Positions 27,284 through 37,506 of a stretch of 64,000 bases of DNA are shown here, piece after piece. The stretch spans positions 24,931-88,930 of the forward strand of contig JAKAKL010000101.1 in NCBI GenBank assembly GCA_021824565.1, in the 5' to 3' direction. Positions within the stretch are counted from its first letter, which is position 1. Each line of letters begins with the position of its first letter. The position numbers and the translations under genes are program-made. The notes below the pieces were generated by a model, which ran no database searches, had not been told where the DNA came from, and worked only from the letters and a program-made list of their open reading frames with translations. The stretch is from Bacteroidota bacterium. Its GTDB lineage: Bacteria; Bacteroidota; Ignavibacteria; Ignavibacteriales; Ignavibacteriaceae.

Positions 27284-28216
27284 TTACATCACCAATGCCA
27301 TAATTGCTTTTTGAACATGCAGCCTGTTTTCCGCCTCATCAAAGATTACAGAATTTGAAGAATCGGCAACTTCATTAACCACTTCATCTCCGCGGTGAGC
27401 CGGAAGGCAGTGCATAAAAAGATAATCGCTCTTTGCATGCTTGATTAGATTTTCATTTACCTGGTAAGGCTTAAATATTTTTTTCCTCTTCGATGACTCG
27501 CTCTCCTGTCCCATGCTCGCCCAAACATCGGTATAAACAACGTCGGCATCCTTAACCGCTTTTATTGGATCTACTAATATTTCAATTTTACTTCCGGTTG
27601 ATTTTGCAGTTTCCATAGTTTCGTGTACAATTTGCTCGTTGGGATGGAACCCAACCGGCGAGGCTACGGAAATATCCATACCAACTTTAGCGCATCCGTG
27701 AAGCAGGCTGTGCGCCATATTGTTTCCATCGCCTACAAACGCAAGCTTCAAACCCTTTAAAGTTTTTTTCTTTTCAAGGATCGTAAACAGATCTGCTAAC
27801 ACCTGGCATGGATGCATAAGGTCGGTAAGCCCATTAATAATCGGGATGCTGGCGCTCTTAGCAAGATCGATTACGTCTTGATGATCAAAAGTTCTTATCA
27901 TTATTCCATCAAGGAACCTGGAAAGCACTTTAGCCGTATCGGCAATATTCTCGCTCTTCTTAAGCTGAAGGTCATTCTGATTGAAGAACATTCCAATCCC
28001 GCCGAGCTGATAAATACCAACTTCAAAAGAAATTCTCGTACGCGTCGAAGGCTTGGAGAATATCATTCCGAGAGTCTTGCCTTCAAGCATGCGATGAGGA
28101 ATTCCTTTCTTTAATTTTGATTTTAAAGTCGCACTAAGCTCAAATATTTGTCCGAACTCTTCTTCCGCTAAATCGTTTAACGAAATTAAGCTTTTCCCTT
28201 TCCATTTTGAATTCAT
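27284..28216 (-). CDS. argF: Ornithine carbamoyltransferase
   Basis: Joins carbamoyl phosphate and ornithine to citrulline in arginine synthesis. 310 residues. The carbamoyl phosphate loop KPSTRTRISFE, the HPCQ motif (MHPCQVLADL), the ornithine site DVWASMGQE, and the catalytic HCLPAHRG are all present. No other arginine gene is adjacent. It follows a COG2403 GTPase gene, but an intrinsic terminator stands in the gap, so argF likely has its own promoter or is attenuated. The 21-bp array begins at its 3' end. Confidence 0.96.
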   Translation of the reverse strand: MNSKWKGKSLISLNDLAEEEFGQIFELSATLKSKLKKGIPHRMLEGKTLGMIFSKPSTRTRISFEVGIYQLGGIGMFFNQNDLQLKKSENIADTAKVLSRFLDGIMIRTFDHQDVIDLAKSASIPIINGLTDLMHPCQVLADLFTILEKKKTLKGLKLAFVGDGNNMAHSLLHGCAKVGMDISVASPVGFHPNEQIVHETMETAKSTGSKIEILVDPIKAVKDADVVYTDVWASMGQESESSKRKKIFKPYQVNENLIKHAKSDYLFMHCLPAHRGDEVVNEVADSSNSVIFDEAENRLHVQKAIMALVM

Positions 28217-28241
28217 TTTTACCTTTGTAAAGTTTAGTTGG

Positions 28242-28270
28242 AAAAATTGCCCTGCTCAATTTGCAGGGCA
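28242..28270 (-). terminator. Intrinsic terminator between GTPase gene and argF
   Basis: On the minus strand TGCCCTGC (28270-28263), a seven-base loop, GCAGGGCA (28255-28248), then ATTTTTC. An 8-bp GC-rich stem with a U-run. It ends the GTPase transcript or could serve as an argF leader attenuator. Confidence 0.8.
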
Positions 28271-28292
28271 TTAAAAAATTTGTGAGCGAAAA

Positions 28293-29612
28293 TTAAATAA
28301 ATCCTTTATCTTTTAAAATATTCTTTATAGTTAAAGAACCAATTTCCTGCAATTCATATTTAACGCGGACATGAGGCTTATTGATCTTAAGAATTCTGCC
28401 AAGATCAATAGGCGTTCCGATTACAACAGTATCGCAGTCAGTTCGGTTGATAGTCTCTTCAAGATCTTTTATTTGAACTTCGCTGTAGCCCATAGCCGGC
28501 AGCAGCCTGCCGATCTTCGGATATTTTTTATAAGTATCGGAAATTGAATTAACAGTGTACGGACGCGGATCAATAATTTCGGCAGCGCCGTTATTCTTAG
28601 CGGCAATCATACCGGCTCCGTATTCCATTTCGCCGTGTGTAAGCGTTGGACCGTCTTCGACAACGAGTACTCTCTTCCCTTTTATCAAAGAAACATTATC
28701 AACGGTCAAAGGAGAGTTGGCTTCAATAATTTGCGCTTTAGGATTTACAGACCGGATATTATCGGTAACTAATTTAATATTCTCTTTGCTTGCAGAATCC
28801 ATTTTATTAATTATCGCAAAGTCTGCAAGACGCAATGAAGTATTGCCCGGATAATAAATCATTTCATGTCCGGGTCTATGCGGATCAACAACGGTGAAAG
28901 TAAGATCGGACTTGTAGAATGAGGTATCGTTATTGCCGCCGTCCCATATAATTATGTCTGCTTCTTTTTCAGCTTCCGCCAGAATAGCGGCATAATCAAC
29001 GCCAGCATATATAACGCTTCCCATAACGATATGAGGCTCGTACTCTTCCATTTCCTCGATGGTACAATTATATTTTTTCAGATCGTCGATAGAACCATAG
29101 CGCTGAACTTTTTGTTTAACGAGATCGCCGTAAGGCATTGGATGCCGGATTGAAACAACTTTTTTGCCGGCTTCTCTAAGCACCTGAACAACTTTGCGGG
29201 AAGTCTGGGATTTGCCGCATCCGGTTCTTACCGCGAGGATAGAAATAACAGGTTTATTGCTTTTAATCATAGTATCATCGGCGCCGAGAAGCTTGAATGA
29301 AACACCGGCGGCGTTTACAATCGAAGCTTTGGTCATAACATAATTAAAAGTAACGTCTGAATAAGAAAAGACAACTTCTTGAACGTTAAGTTGTTTGATT
29401 AAATCCGTAAGGTATTTTTCTTCATAAATTTTAATACCGTTTGGATAAAGCTTTCCCGCAAGCTCGGGCGGATAAATTCTGCCGTCGATGTTGGGAATTT
29501 GGGTTGCTGTAAAAGCGACAACATTGTACTCTTCGTTATCGCGGAAGAAAACGTTGAAATTGTGGAAGTCGCGACCTGCGGCTCCCATGATCAAGATATT
29601 TTTGGTCTTCAT
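28293..29612 (-). CDS. COG2403-type predicted GTPase (cyclic 2,3-diphosphoglycerate synthetase-like)
   Basis: 439 residues. The first 120 form a Rossmann-like domain (KNILIMGAAGRDFHNFNVFF), followed by a P-loop NTPase domain with AVRTGCGKSQTSR as a deviant Walker A, in which the first Gly is replaced, and later strands with IIWDGGNNDTSF and FAIINKMD (an NKxD guanine motif). The family is often named after cyclic 2,3-diphosphoglycerate synthetase of methanogens, but bacterial members are uncharacterised as far as I know. The closest neighbours are argF (downstream, past a terminator) and glmS (upstream). A role linked to carbamoyl phosphate or arginine metabolism is only suggested by position. 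Confidence 0.8.
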   Translation of the reverse strand: MKTKNILIMGAAGRDFHNFNVFFRDNEEYNVVAFTATQIPNIDGRIYPPELAGKLYPNGIKIYEEKYLTDLIKQLNVQEVVFSYSDVTFNYVMTKASIVNAAGVSFKLLGADDTMIKSNKPVISILAVRTGCGKSQTSRKVVQVLREAGKKVVSIRHPMPYGDLVKQKVQRYGSIDDLKKYNCTIEEMEEYEPHIVMGSVIYAGVDYAAILAEAEKEADIIIWDGGNNDTSFYKSDLTFTVVDPHRPGHEMIYYPGNTSLRLADFAIINKMDSASKENIKLVTDNIRSVNPKAQIIEANSPLTVDNVSLIKGKRVLVVEDGPTLTHGEMEYGAGMIAAKNNGAAEIIDPRPYTVNSISDTYKKYPKIGRLLPAMGYSEVQIKDLEETINRTDCDTVVIGTPIDLGRILKINKPHVRVKYELQEIGSLTIKNILKDKGFI

Positions 29613-29749
29613 GAGATCCCCGATCTATTGTTTAGAAATATTTTATTTAATAAAAGATGTTCAATTTTGTCAAACATCTTCCGAACAAAAATATAAAATA
29701 AACTTGATAAAATCCTTCAAAAAAGAAAATTGAATAAAGACCGGTATTA

Positions 29750-31582
29750 CTATTCAACCGTTACGCTTTTAGCAAGATTTCTCGGCTGATCAACGTTCAA
29801 TCCTTTCTTAACGGCAATATGATAAGCCAGAAGCTGAAGCGGAATTACCGTAAGCAAAGGCATAAGCATTCTAATCGTATCGGGAATTTTAATAGTATAA
29901 TCGACAAGCTTGTCGATGTCATTGTCCTTTTCGCTTGCAACGGCAATTATTCTTCCGCCGCGCGCTCTTACTTCCTGGATGTTGCTTATAATTTTTTCAT
30001 AGGTAGAATCCTTCGGAGCAATGAACACAACAGGCATTTTTTCATCTATCAATGCGATAGGGCCATGCTTCATTTCAGCCGCAGGATACCCTTCAGCGTG
30101 GATGTAAGATATTTCTTTCAGCTTCAATGCGCCTTCAAGAGCAACAGGAAAGTTATATCCGCGACCGAGATACAAAAAATTTTTAGCGTCTTTAAAAGCA
30201 TTTGCGATCTTCTCAATTTCATAATTTAGCTTTAATATTTCGGAAATCTTGTCAGGAATTAAAGACAACTCGCCGGCAATCGTCTTGCCGTCAACGAGGC
30301 TCATGTTTTTCTTACGGGCAATTAATAGAGTGATCAATGAAAGCACGACAAGCTGCGAAGTAAATGCTTTCGTAGAAGCAACGCCGATCTCCGGACCGGC
30401 ATGAGTATAAACACCAGCATTGCTTTCACGCGCAATGGAACTGCCGACAACATTGCAAATACCGAGACCAAGAGCGCCTCTGATTTTAGATTCTCTTAAA
30501 GCTGCGAGAGTATCGGCGGTTTCCCCGCTTTGCGAAATAAAAAATATCGTATCGCCTTTTTCGATAATAGGATTTCTATACCTGAACTCCGAAGCATATT
30601 CAACTTCCGTAGGAATTCTTGTGAATTGTTCAAGCATATATTTCCCGACTAGTCCTGCATGCCAAGAAGTACCGCATGCTGAAATAAGAATTCTTTTTGA
30701 GCCAGCGAGCGCATCGGCAACGCTTTCAAGTCCGCCAAGTTTTGAAGTGCCTTCATCAAATAAAATTCTTCCGCGCATCGAGTTGCGAATTGATTCCGGC
30801 TGTTCCATAATTTCTTTAAGCATGAAATGAGGGAATCCGCCTTTATCAATTTCATCGAGGCTCATTGTTATTTCGTGAACTTCTTTTTCAACTTCTTTAT
30901 CAAGTATAGTCTTCGCGGTAAAATGGTCTTTATAGACCTGGATAATGTCACCGTCTTCAAGGTAAACAATTTGTTTTGTATGAGCTAAAATTGCGGATAC
31001 ATCGGAGGCGACAAAGTTTTCATTTTCACCGATGCCGAGAACAAGCGGCGAGCCTTTACGAGCGGCAATAATTTTATCGGGTTCATTTTCATAAATTACA
31101 GCAATGCCGTAAGTGCCTTCAACCTCGCCAAGCGCAAGCTGAACTGATTTGAAAAGAGAATTGCCTTTCTTTATAAAGCTGTCGATTAAATGAGGAAGGA
31201 CTTCCGAATCAGTTTGGGTTATGAATTCATAACCGAGTTTCTGCAATCCTTTTTTTATTGTCTGGTAATTTTCAATTATGCCGTTATGAATTACGTATAA
31301 ATTCTTTTCAGCATTAAAGTGAGGGTGAGCATTTAATTCATTCGGCGCGCCGTGAGTAGCCCAGCGCGTATGACCGATACCGAGCCTCGCAGAAAGGTTC
31401 AAGTTTTCAATTTTATTTTCAAGAAGAGAGACCTTGCCTTTATTTTTGACTACCGTGCTGTCATGATCAAAAATTACAGAGATGCCCGCCGAATCATATC
31501 CACGGTATTCAAGGCGCTTTAATCCATTTATTAAAATGGGTACACAATTTCGTTCACCGATATAACCAACTATACCGCACAT
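29750..31582 (-). CDS. glmS: Glutamine-fructose-6-phosphate aminotransferase (isomerizing)
   Basis: Makes glucosamine 6-phosphate, the entry to UDP-GlcNAc for cell wall and surface polysaccharide. 610 residues: N-terminal glutaminase with nucleophile Cys2 (MCGIVGYIG) and GHTRWATHG, then two SIS domains (SACGTSWHAGL, FISQSGETADT; GRGYNFPVALEGALKLKEI) and the C-terminal DQPRNLAKSVTVE. The 74-bp leader is too short for a glmS ribozyme and none is seen. The product feeds the polysaccharide locus that lies beyond the C25 peptidase gene. Confidence 0.98.
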   Translation of the reverse strand: MCGIVGYIGERNCVPILINGLKRLEYRGYDSAGISVIFDHDSTVVKNKGKVSLLENKIENLNLSARLGIGHTRWATHGAPNELNAHPHFNAEKNLYVIHNGIIENYQTIKKGLQKLGYEFITQTDSEVLPHLIDSFIKKGNSLFKSVQLALGEVEGTYGIAVIYENEPDKIIAARKGSPLVLGIGENENFVASDVSAILAHTKQIVYLEDGDIIQVYKDHFTAKTILDKEVEKEVHEITMSLDEIDKGGFPHFMLKEIMEQPESIRNSMRGRILFDEGTSKLGGLESVADALAGSKRILISACGTSWHAGLVGKYMLEQFTRIPTEVEYASEFRYRNPIIEKGDTIFFISQSGETADTLAALRESKIRGALGLGICNVVGSSIARESNAGVYTHAGPEIGVASTKAFTSQLVVLSLITLLIARKKNMSLVDGKTIAGELSLIPDKISEILKLNYEIEKIANAFKDAKNFLYLGRGYNFPVALEGALKLKEISYIHAEGYPAAEMKHGPIALIDEKMPVVFIAPKDSTYEKIISNIQEVRARGGRIIAVASEKDNDIDKLVDYTIKIPDTIRMLMPLLTVIPLQLLAYHIAVKKGLNVDQPRNLAKSVTVE

Positions 31583-31656
31583 TCTGGCTCCAATTTTATT
31601 TTTAAATCCAAAGCAAAAGTATTTTTAATTTTCGACAATTTAAAGTCAAATGAAGG

Positions 31657-34600
31657 TTATAATACTTTTGCCATCTTTTGAATAACAGTTTTTGTAACAC
31701 CGTTATTTCTGATTATAAATTTATAAAAATAAACTCCATTAGCAAGCTGGTCGCCGTCTTGATCACGTCCATCCCAGAAAATTCTATTAAACCCTATTTG
31801 AAGCTCACCCGGAGGCACTGATATTGATTTGATTAAACGTCCGGCTACGGTAAAAATTTTAATTGTGAATTCATCCGGTACTTTGTCGCCGGTTAGTTGG
31901 AAAGTAAAGCTTGTATTTTGCGAGAACGGGTCTGGATAATTAAAAACATTCTGAATATCATTTTTGTTAGAAACATAAAATTCCAGGACGTGCGCGACCG
32001 AATCGGAAAAATTACCGGACGCATCTTGAGCCAAATAAGTTATTGAGTGTTTCCCGTCCGGAAGAGACGGCTTCCAAGTGACTACTGCTTGCGAATTAGG
32101 ATACGGAGTAAAAGAAAAGATCGCGCCGGCTGAATCAAAATTAATTGTATTTTCATCTAGAGCGACTAAAAAATCAGATTTGCTCAGCGGAAGAGCTCCG
32201 TTATCTTTTAAAGTAATTTTAATCTCGGGCTTGGAAGAAATAATATCGCCGCTTAGGATTTCTTTTCCATCGAATGTAATTTTTAATGAAGGCTTTGATG
32301 AGTCGCGAATGACATAAATATTTTTATCGGCAGAATTATTGAAAGAATACATGTCCGCCACTTGTGGACTAATATTTGCGATGATGTTATTGCTTAATGA
32401 AATGCCTGTAGTTGACAGTGTTGTATCTATTTCAACAGTACTGTCTGCAGGAACGGCAATTGTGTTAGTATAAAAGATCGATGAAATGGAATTAAGAGAC
32501 AGTCTGACAGCAGCAGCGTCCGACTTTTCCAAACCGTAATTATGAATTTTAACTTTTACGCTGATCGGCAAGCCCTGCAAAACAGAATCGGGCGATGCAA
32601 TAATATCGTCGTTAGTTATTGAAACGTCAGGAAGCGTATTATAATCAAGCGAAATGGATTTTAAAGTTAACGGCGATGATTTAGTAAAAGAAGAATCCCA
32701 GAAATTAAAATTCAGTTTTAAGAGTCTATATTTATTCGGATCAATTGAGGAAAGATTATTTGCAGAGTTCAAATTAATCTTAAGGGTATCCCACTGGTTT
32801 GTAAAAGTATTCTTCCCAAATAAAATATAATTGTACGATGTCTGAGTTTGACTGTTTGAAAGAGCAAAGCCAAGTGAATTCCATTTCTTTGCCGGACCGA
32901 TTTCATTTGTAATAACGTAGCCGGAAGCATCCAGATATTTTCCTTTGAACTTTGAAATCTTCTGCGAAGCATAATCGCCGTTAAAAACTGAAGCATAAAC
33001 GAAATTATTTACCGGATCATAACACCAGGAATAATATCCCTGGAAAGGCTGATAAGTTATCCACTCCTCCTCAAAGAAGCCGTCGCTTAATCTTATTCTC
33101 CTCATCGAGCCGTCGCTGAAATTTTCGTATGGATAAACATAATTATCAGCAACAAAGAAGCCGGCGAAGCCGTCATAGCTTGTACCAGATAGCTGCATGT
33201 CGTGTTTTGCTAAGCTCCAGCCATTACTCGGATCGAAGGTTCTTAAAATATAATGACTATTGCCGAGACTGTCCTTCACGGTAATATTATAAACGTAATT
33301 GCTGTCGGCGGTAAGATAAAAAAATCCGCTTTGCACTTTTGCATTGCCGGAGTTTAACATTCCATTTTTTAGATTAATGCGTGTTGTATCTCCAGAGACA
33401 GGATCAACGCGAAGCAAAGAATATGGATCACCGGTAGCGGCATAAATAAAGCCGTCACGGAAATAGAACATAGAATTTTTTATCGGTTCAAAAAATTTGG
33501 GAACAGCGCCGTAGAATTGTCCTTTTACCGTACCGTTTTGTCCGGTGCCGATTTTATAAATTCTGGAAGATCCGCTGTTGTTATAATTTTTAGCATAGTA
33601 CCAAATGCTGCCGTAATAAATATATGAGCCGTCAGTAGTAATTGCAGTCATGCTTGTGGAGTCTAAAACATTTGATGAAGACTTAATATCTTCAATAAAA
33701 GAATTGTTGGAAGGTTTTGGCGGAAGATAATTTGTGTTCAGTGTATAGCCGGAATCTACAAAATTCATGTTGTAAGATTGATAAGAAAAAAACTCTTTCC
33801 CGGAATAAAAATAGCCGTTCTGCTTTAGATTAATTAGACTACAAGCACGCGGCGTACTCCAGGAACTTGAATCATTGCCATTAAAAATTCTTGAGCGCCA
33901 GAAATAAATTCCTTTCTGCAGTACCGGCGATCTCCAGTCTACAAGTCCTTCAGCAGGAGTTAAAGGGCCTGAGCTAACCGGAGAATTGAAGTTCATATTT
34001 GTGTCGATCTGAATTAAATATTTCAGCGGATTTGAGATATAGTAACCTAAGTCAGCAATCCTAAAATCGATATAATTATTTTGAGTTGTAAATCCATCCA
34101 CCGGATAAATAATATTAGGATTATTCAGATTATAAACTGCAAAAGTTGTCGAAGCCGAATTATCGGAGAGATCAATTTCAGGAATTGAATTTGTCAAGTT
34201 TACGCTGGCTGTCAAAGTATAAACGCCGGCTTTCTGAGGTATCCAGATAAAACAAACTGAGTCCTCAATTCCAAAGCTGCTTAATCTTTTTTGTGTTAAT
34301 TGATATGAAGTATCTGAAGATAGAACTGCTAATTGTACCGTTACGGTATCGTTAGGAAACGCAACTCCCAAATTATGAATATTTATTTTTACATTTAAAG
34401 TATCACCTACGACAGAATTTTCTTTACCCAATGAAATGTCAGAAGAAGAGATTTGAAAGTCAGGCTTATCGGGCACAGCTAATTTGAAAACAGGATCGCC
34501 GAGATACGTCAGCAGCGCAATCTGGCTTGTATTGTATCCAACAGCAGGCAAATTATTTTTTGCAAACTGAAAAACTTTTCCCGAAATAAAATTTCTCTGA

Positions 34601-37383
34601 TTAAAAATTTGATCGAATATAAAATTATCAATATAAGTTCCAATGCTCCAATAAGTAAGACCGACATTACCAAAAAATCCTATACTTCCCTTTCCGGCAA
34701 CTTTATTAAACTGTTCGCCGAAGACGTCCTGGTCGTCAAAATGAGCAGTGTAACAAGTAACGCTTAATATAAGAGGAAGTCTTCCTGCGTTATTCAACAA
34801 ATAAATATCATCATTCAAGAAGGTTAAATCCCATTGATAGCCGCCTCCATGTCCATAATAATTAACTAAAACAGCGCCGTTGTTTATTGCGTTTCGTATT
34901 TCAGGTCCGCCGCCCTGATACTGCATAAAATCCGGCTCATCGGGATATCGCATTATTTTAGTTGAGTGAATTCCATTTGGAGTTAAGTATGAACTCTCTA
35001 ATTGAACGCTCGCTGTATTCAATCCGAAAGTCTGTTCATCTTCTAAGCTTAAGCCTGAAGAAACAAGTAATACATTTTGCTTCCATGCTTTTGAATTATC
35101 CTGGGGATAATTAATTAATTTATCAACGAGAACATCGCCTTCCGCAGCAGTTTCACATGACAATCTTCCGATTGCTAGATCAGGGTGAATGCCGTCGCCG
35201 GATACTGCGGCAATTATGTTATCGCTTACGCCTTCACCATAGGTATAAGTATAATACGGAATGGAAGGAACAAAACTCGGACGGCTTGTAGTAAGCACAT
35301 GTCGATAGTCGTGGCTCATATCGCCAAGCAAAACCACATACGAAGGCGACGGTTTCTGCCAGTTATCAAATGCGTATTTTACAAAGTCATGTAGTGAATT
35401 AGGATCAAGAAGACCGTTTGAAAATTCATTATAAATCTGATTCACATAAACTATTTTTATCCGCGGATCGGCAATTTTTGAATCGGGAAAATTGTTTTGT
35501 CTAAAGCTTGCCAATTTTTCCGCCACGGATTTAAAATCAGGATGCGTGATAATAATATAGTCAGCGCCATTTGAAACATTCCTTAAGTCTGATTTGACAC
35601 TTTGAACAATAGAGTCAGGCGAAAGGAAATAATCGTAGCCGGCACAGAAATAATCTCTTGCTGACGTAACTGAATCTACAAACATTATTGAATTATAGGA
35701 ATCATTTGGTCGGAAAGCATTCGTAATAACTTCACCAGTCTGAGGGATAAATATTTTAAGAGAATCCCTCATCCACCGCCAGACCCAATATTCAATTTTT
35801 CCATTTACATTAGGCGGACTTGAAAATTCAAAATGATTTGTATCAGCCCTGTTATCTTTCCAGTAATCAATATCAAACCAGTCAACAGCAATCTCATCGC
35901 TGTTTGTTAAAGGACAAGCGTCTCCGGTTACTTTAACCTGCAGCGTATTTCCGGTAGGATAAATATGAATGCTGTCGCCGCTGACAGCAATTGTTTTTTC
36001 AAAGGTAGCAGTCTGCTGACCATCCCACATAATTGAGCCAAGATACTGATCGGTCAAATAAATATAAGCGCGATGATCATAGGAACAGCCTGTATTATTT
36101 GTTAATCCTTGCAGTTGGACTCTAATAGCAACATGAATGGAATCAGGGTCCATTTCTTTTAATGCGTCGAAGCTTGCAGAAAAGCTGTGCAAAGGACTTA
36201 GATTATTTCCAGATGCATTATCCCAGAACCAAAAATCTCGTTTATCATCGCCGGCGTAACCTAAGTTTTCAAATAAAGAATCTTTTTCAAAATGCAGCTT
36301 TTCGTAACTGGTCTGGTAAGTATAATCCCATTTGCGTGGAAAGCCGTCTTTTACATTATATCTAAGTCCGCTTGAATCTGCTTCCGCGGAAAAAAAATAG
36401 ACATTGGCGTTATTGTAAATATTTATTTCGGCATAAGGAGTTGCTTTTGGAGGATAGCCGACAAACTCAAAGTAGTCTCCGGCGTCGAAAATTCCGTCGC
36501 TGTTAGAATCATTAATTAGTATTGGTACTTGTTGTCCTTCATTAATTAATTCAAGTTTATTAAGTGCAACGTTATTTATATTCATCCCAGCGGCAGTAAG
36601 CTGCTCATAACTAATTCTGTATACCCCTTTTTTATTCAGATAAATCTTATAATAATTTTTATTTGGATTAAACCAGTAGCTTTGCGTCGAAGTAAGGCTC
36701 GCAGTTTTCGTCTTTATTTCGCCCGTCCAGGCATTAGCTTCTTTTTTATTAATTACGAAATCATTAATGAACTCTGTTGTTTTCGGATCAACTATTTTTT
36801 GAACCGCGACACCGGTTTTATTTGCGGCGATTCCAAAATCAACTTCGACAATAATTCTTTTATTATATACAAGCTCTCTCGATACCGGATTAAATTGAAA
36901 CGGCGAAGCATTTAGAATAATTATATGCGAATAACGGTAAGTATAATCATCTACTATTTGGGCAGCATTTGCCGGGTAAAAAGAATTCTTTCCATAAATA
37001 TTTTTATTAAAATCATTAATATTTATCTGCTTTACAGGCGAATCATCTTTGGGTAGAGGCAGCACAAATTTATTTTGGTAAATAGTTTTTTCTGTGGTAA
37101 GTATTTTCACTGCCGGCGTTGAGTTTAAAGGAACTCCTATATTAATATAAAATGAAGGCAGCCAGGGTTCGCCTTCTTTAGCCATAGGGAAATCTTTCCC
37201 TTGCACATATTGAAATACTTTTCCATTTATAAGTGTGTCGACCACTTTATAGCCGGAGATGAAATCAAATTCTATTTTCACATGATCGTTTGTTGATTCA
37301 ACCAAGTGATATTGCTGCGAATACGCTGCGCTAGAAATAACGAATGAAAAAAAAATTATAAAAAGTTTTAATCTGATCAACAT
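31657..37383 (-). CDS. Secreted C25 (gingipain-like) cysteine peptidase with T9SS-type C-terminal domain
   Basis: Very large exported protease of 1908 residues. Signal peptide to about residue 22 (AAYSQ), a gingipain propeptide-like region (PWLPSFYINIGVP), then the C25 catalytic domain with His about 844 in YYGHGGGYQW and Cys about 876 in SVTCYTAHFDD. Two CARDB-like modules (around 985-1080 and 1580-1670, LNVKINIHNLGVA and ISVKVKIHNYGLE) flank a long beta-propeller-like stretch. The end (FNYPDPFSQNTSF, then DGDQLANGVYFYK) is a FlgD-like/type A sorting domain for T9SS export. PorU-type sortases are related but shorter, so this is more likely a secreted enzyme. It is monocistronic. Confidence 0.88.
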   Translation of the reverse strand: MLIRLKLFIIFFSFVISSAAYSQQYHLVESTNDHVKIEFDFISGYKVVDTLINGKVFQYVQGKDFPMAKEGEPWLPSFYINIGVPLNSTPAVKILTTEKTIYQNKFVLPLPKDDSPVKQININDFNKNIYGKNSFYPANAAQIVDDYTYRYSHIIILNASPFQFNPVSRELVYNKRIIVEVDFGIAANKTGVAVQKIVDPKTTEFINDFVINKKEANAWTGEIKTKTASLTSTQSYWFNPNKNYYKIYLNKKGVYRISYEQLTAAGMNINNVALNKLELINEGQQVPILINDSNSDGIFDAGDYFEFVGYPPKATPYAEINIYNNANVYFFSAEADSSGLRYNVKDGFPRKWDYTYQTSYEKLHFEKDSLFENLGYAGDDKRDFWFWDNASGNNLSPLHSFSASFDALKEMDPDSIHVAIRVQLQGLTNNTGCSYDHRAYIYLTDQYLGSIMWDGQQTATFEKTIAVSGDSIHIYPTGNTLQVKVTGDACPLTNSDEIAVDWFDIDYWKDNRADTNHFEFSSPPNVNGKIEYWVWRWMRDSLKIFIPQTGEVITNAFRPNDSYNSIMFVDSVTSARDYFCAGYDYFLSPDSIVQSVKSDLRNVSNGADYIIITHPDFKSVAEKLASFRQNNFPDSKIADPRIKIVYVNQIYNEFSNGLLDPNSLHDFVKYAFDNWQKPSPSYVVLLGDMSHDYRHVLTTSRPSFVPSIPYYTYTYGEGVSDNIIAAVSGDGIHPDLAIGRLSCETAAEGDVLVDKLINYPQDNSKAWKQNVLLVSSGLSLEDEQTFGLNTASVQLESSYLTPNGIHSTKIMRYPDEPDFMQYQGGGPEIRNAINNGAVLVNYYGHGGGYQWDLTFLNDDIYLLNNAGRLPLILSVTCYTAHFDDQDVFGEQFNKVAGKGSIGFFGNVGLTYWSIGTYIDNFIFDQIFNQRNFISGKVFQFAKNNLPAVGYNTSQIALLTYLGDPVFKLAVPDKPDFQISSSDISLGKENSVVGDTLNVKINIHNLGVAFPNDTVTVQLAVLSSDTSYQLTQKRLSSFGIEDSVCFIWIPQKAGVYTLTASVNLTNSIPEIDLSDNSASTTFAVYNLNNPNIIYPVDGFTTQNNYIDFRIADLGYYISNPLKYLIQIDTNMNFNSPVSSGPLTPAEGLVDWRSPVLQKGIYFWRSRIFNGNDSSSWSTPRACSLINLKQNGYFYSGKEFFSYQSYNMNFVDSGYTLNTNYLPPKPSNNSFIEDIKSSSNVLDSTSMTAITTDGSYIYYGSIWYYAKNYNNSGSSRIYKIGTGQNGTVKGQFYGAVPKFFEPIKNSMFYFRDGFIYAATGDPYSLLRVDPVSGDTTRINLKNGMLNSGNAKVQSGFFYLTADSNYVYNITVKDSLGNSHYILRTFDPSNGWSLAKHDMQLSGTSYDGFAGFFVADNYVYPYENFSDGSMRRIRLSDGFFEEEWITYQPFQGYYSWCYDPVNNFVYASVFNGDYASQKISKFKGKYLDASGYVITNEIGPAKKWNSLGFALSNSQTQTSYNYILFGKNTFTNQWDTLKINLNSANNLSSIDPNKYRLLKLNFNFWDSSFTKSSPLTLKSISLDYNTLPDVSITNDDIIASPDSVLQGLPISVKVKIHNYGLEKSDAAAVRLSLNSISSIFYTNTIAVPADSTVEIDTTLSTTGISLSNNIIANISPQVADMYSFNNSADKNIYVIRDSSKPSLKITFDGKEILSGDIISSKPEIKITLKDNGALPLSKSDFLVALDENTINFDSAGAIFSFTPYPNSQAVVTWKPSLPDGKHSITYLAQDASGNFSDSVAHVLEFYVSNKNDIQNVFNYPDPFSQNTSFTFQLTGDKVPDEFTIKIFTVAGRLIKSISVPPGELQIGFNRIFWDGRDQDGDQLANGVYFYKFIIRNNGVTKTVIQKMAKVL

Positions 37384-37506
37384 GACTTTTTATTTATAAA
37401 ATTTTTGATATTTCCCAATTTCGCCTCTCATTTCACGATAACATTTTTCATTGCGTTAATAACTTGAAAGAATACTTGATGGTAAAAAACATCGAGCAGA
37501 TAAAAT

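Noticed and set aside
27113..27358. 81-codon plus-strand ORF with coiled-coil-like heptads
   Set aside because: Produced by the 21-bp periodic repeat and the antisense of argF; no ribosome site.
31583..31656. glmS ribozyme in the glmS leader
   Set aside because: The gap is 74 bp, much shorter than the ribozyme, and no matching core is seen.
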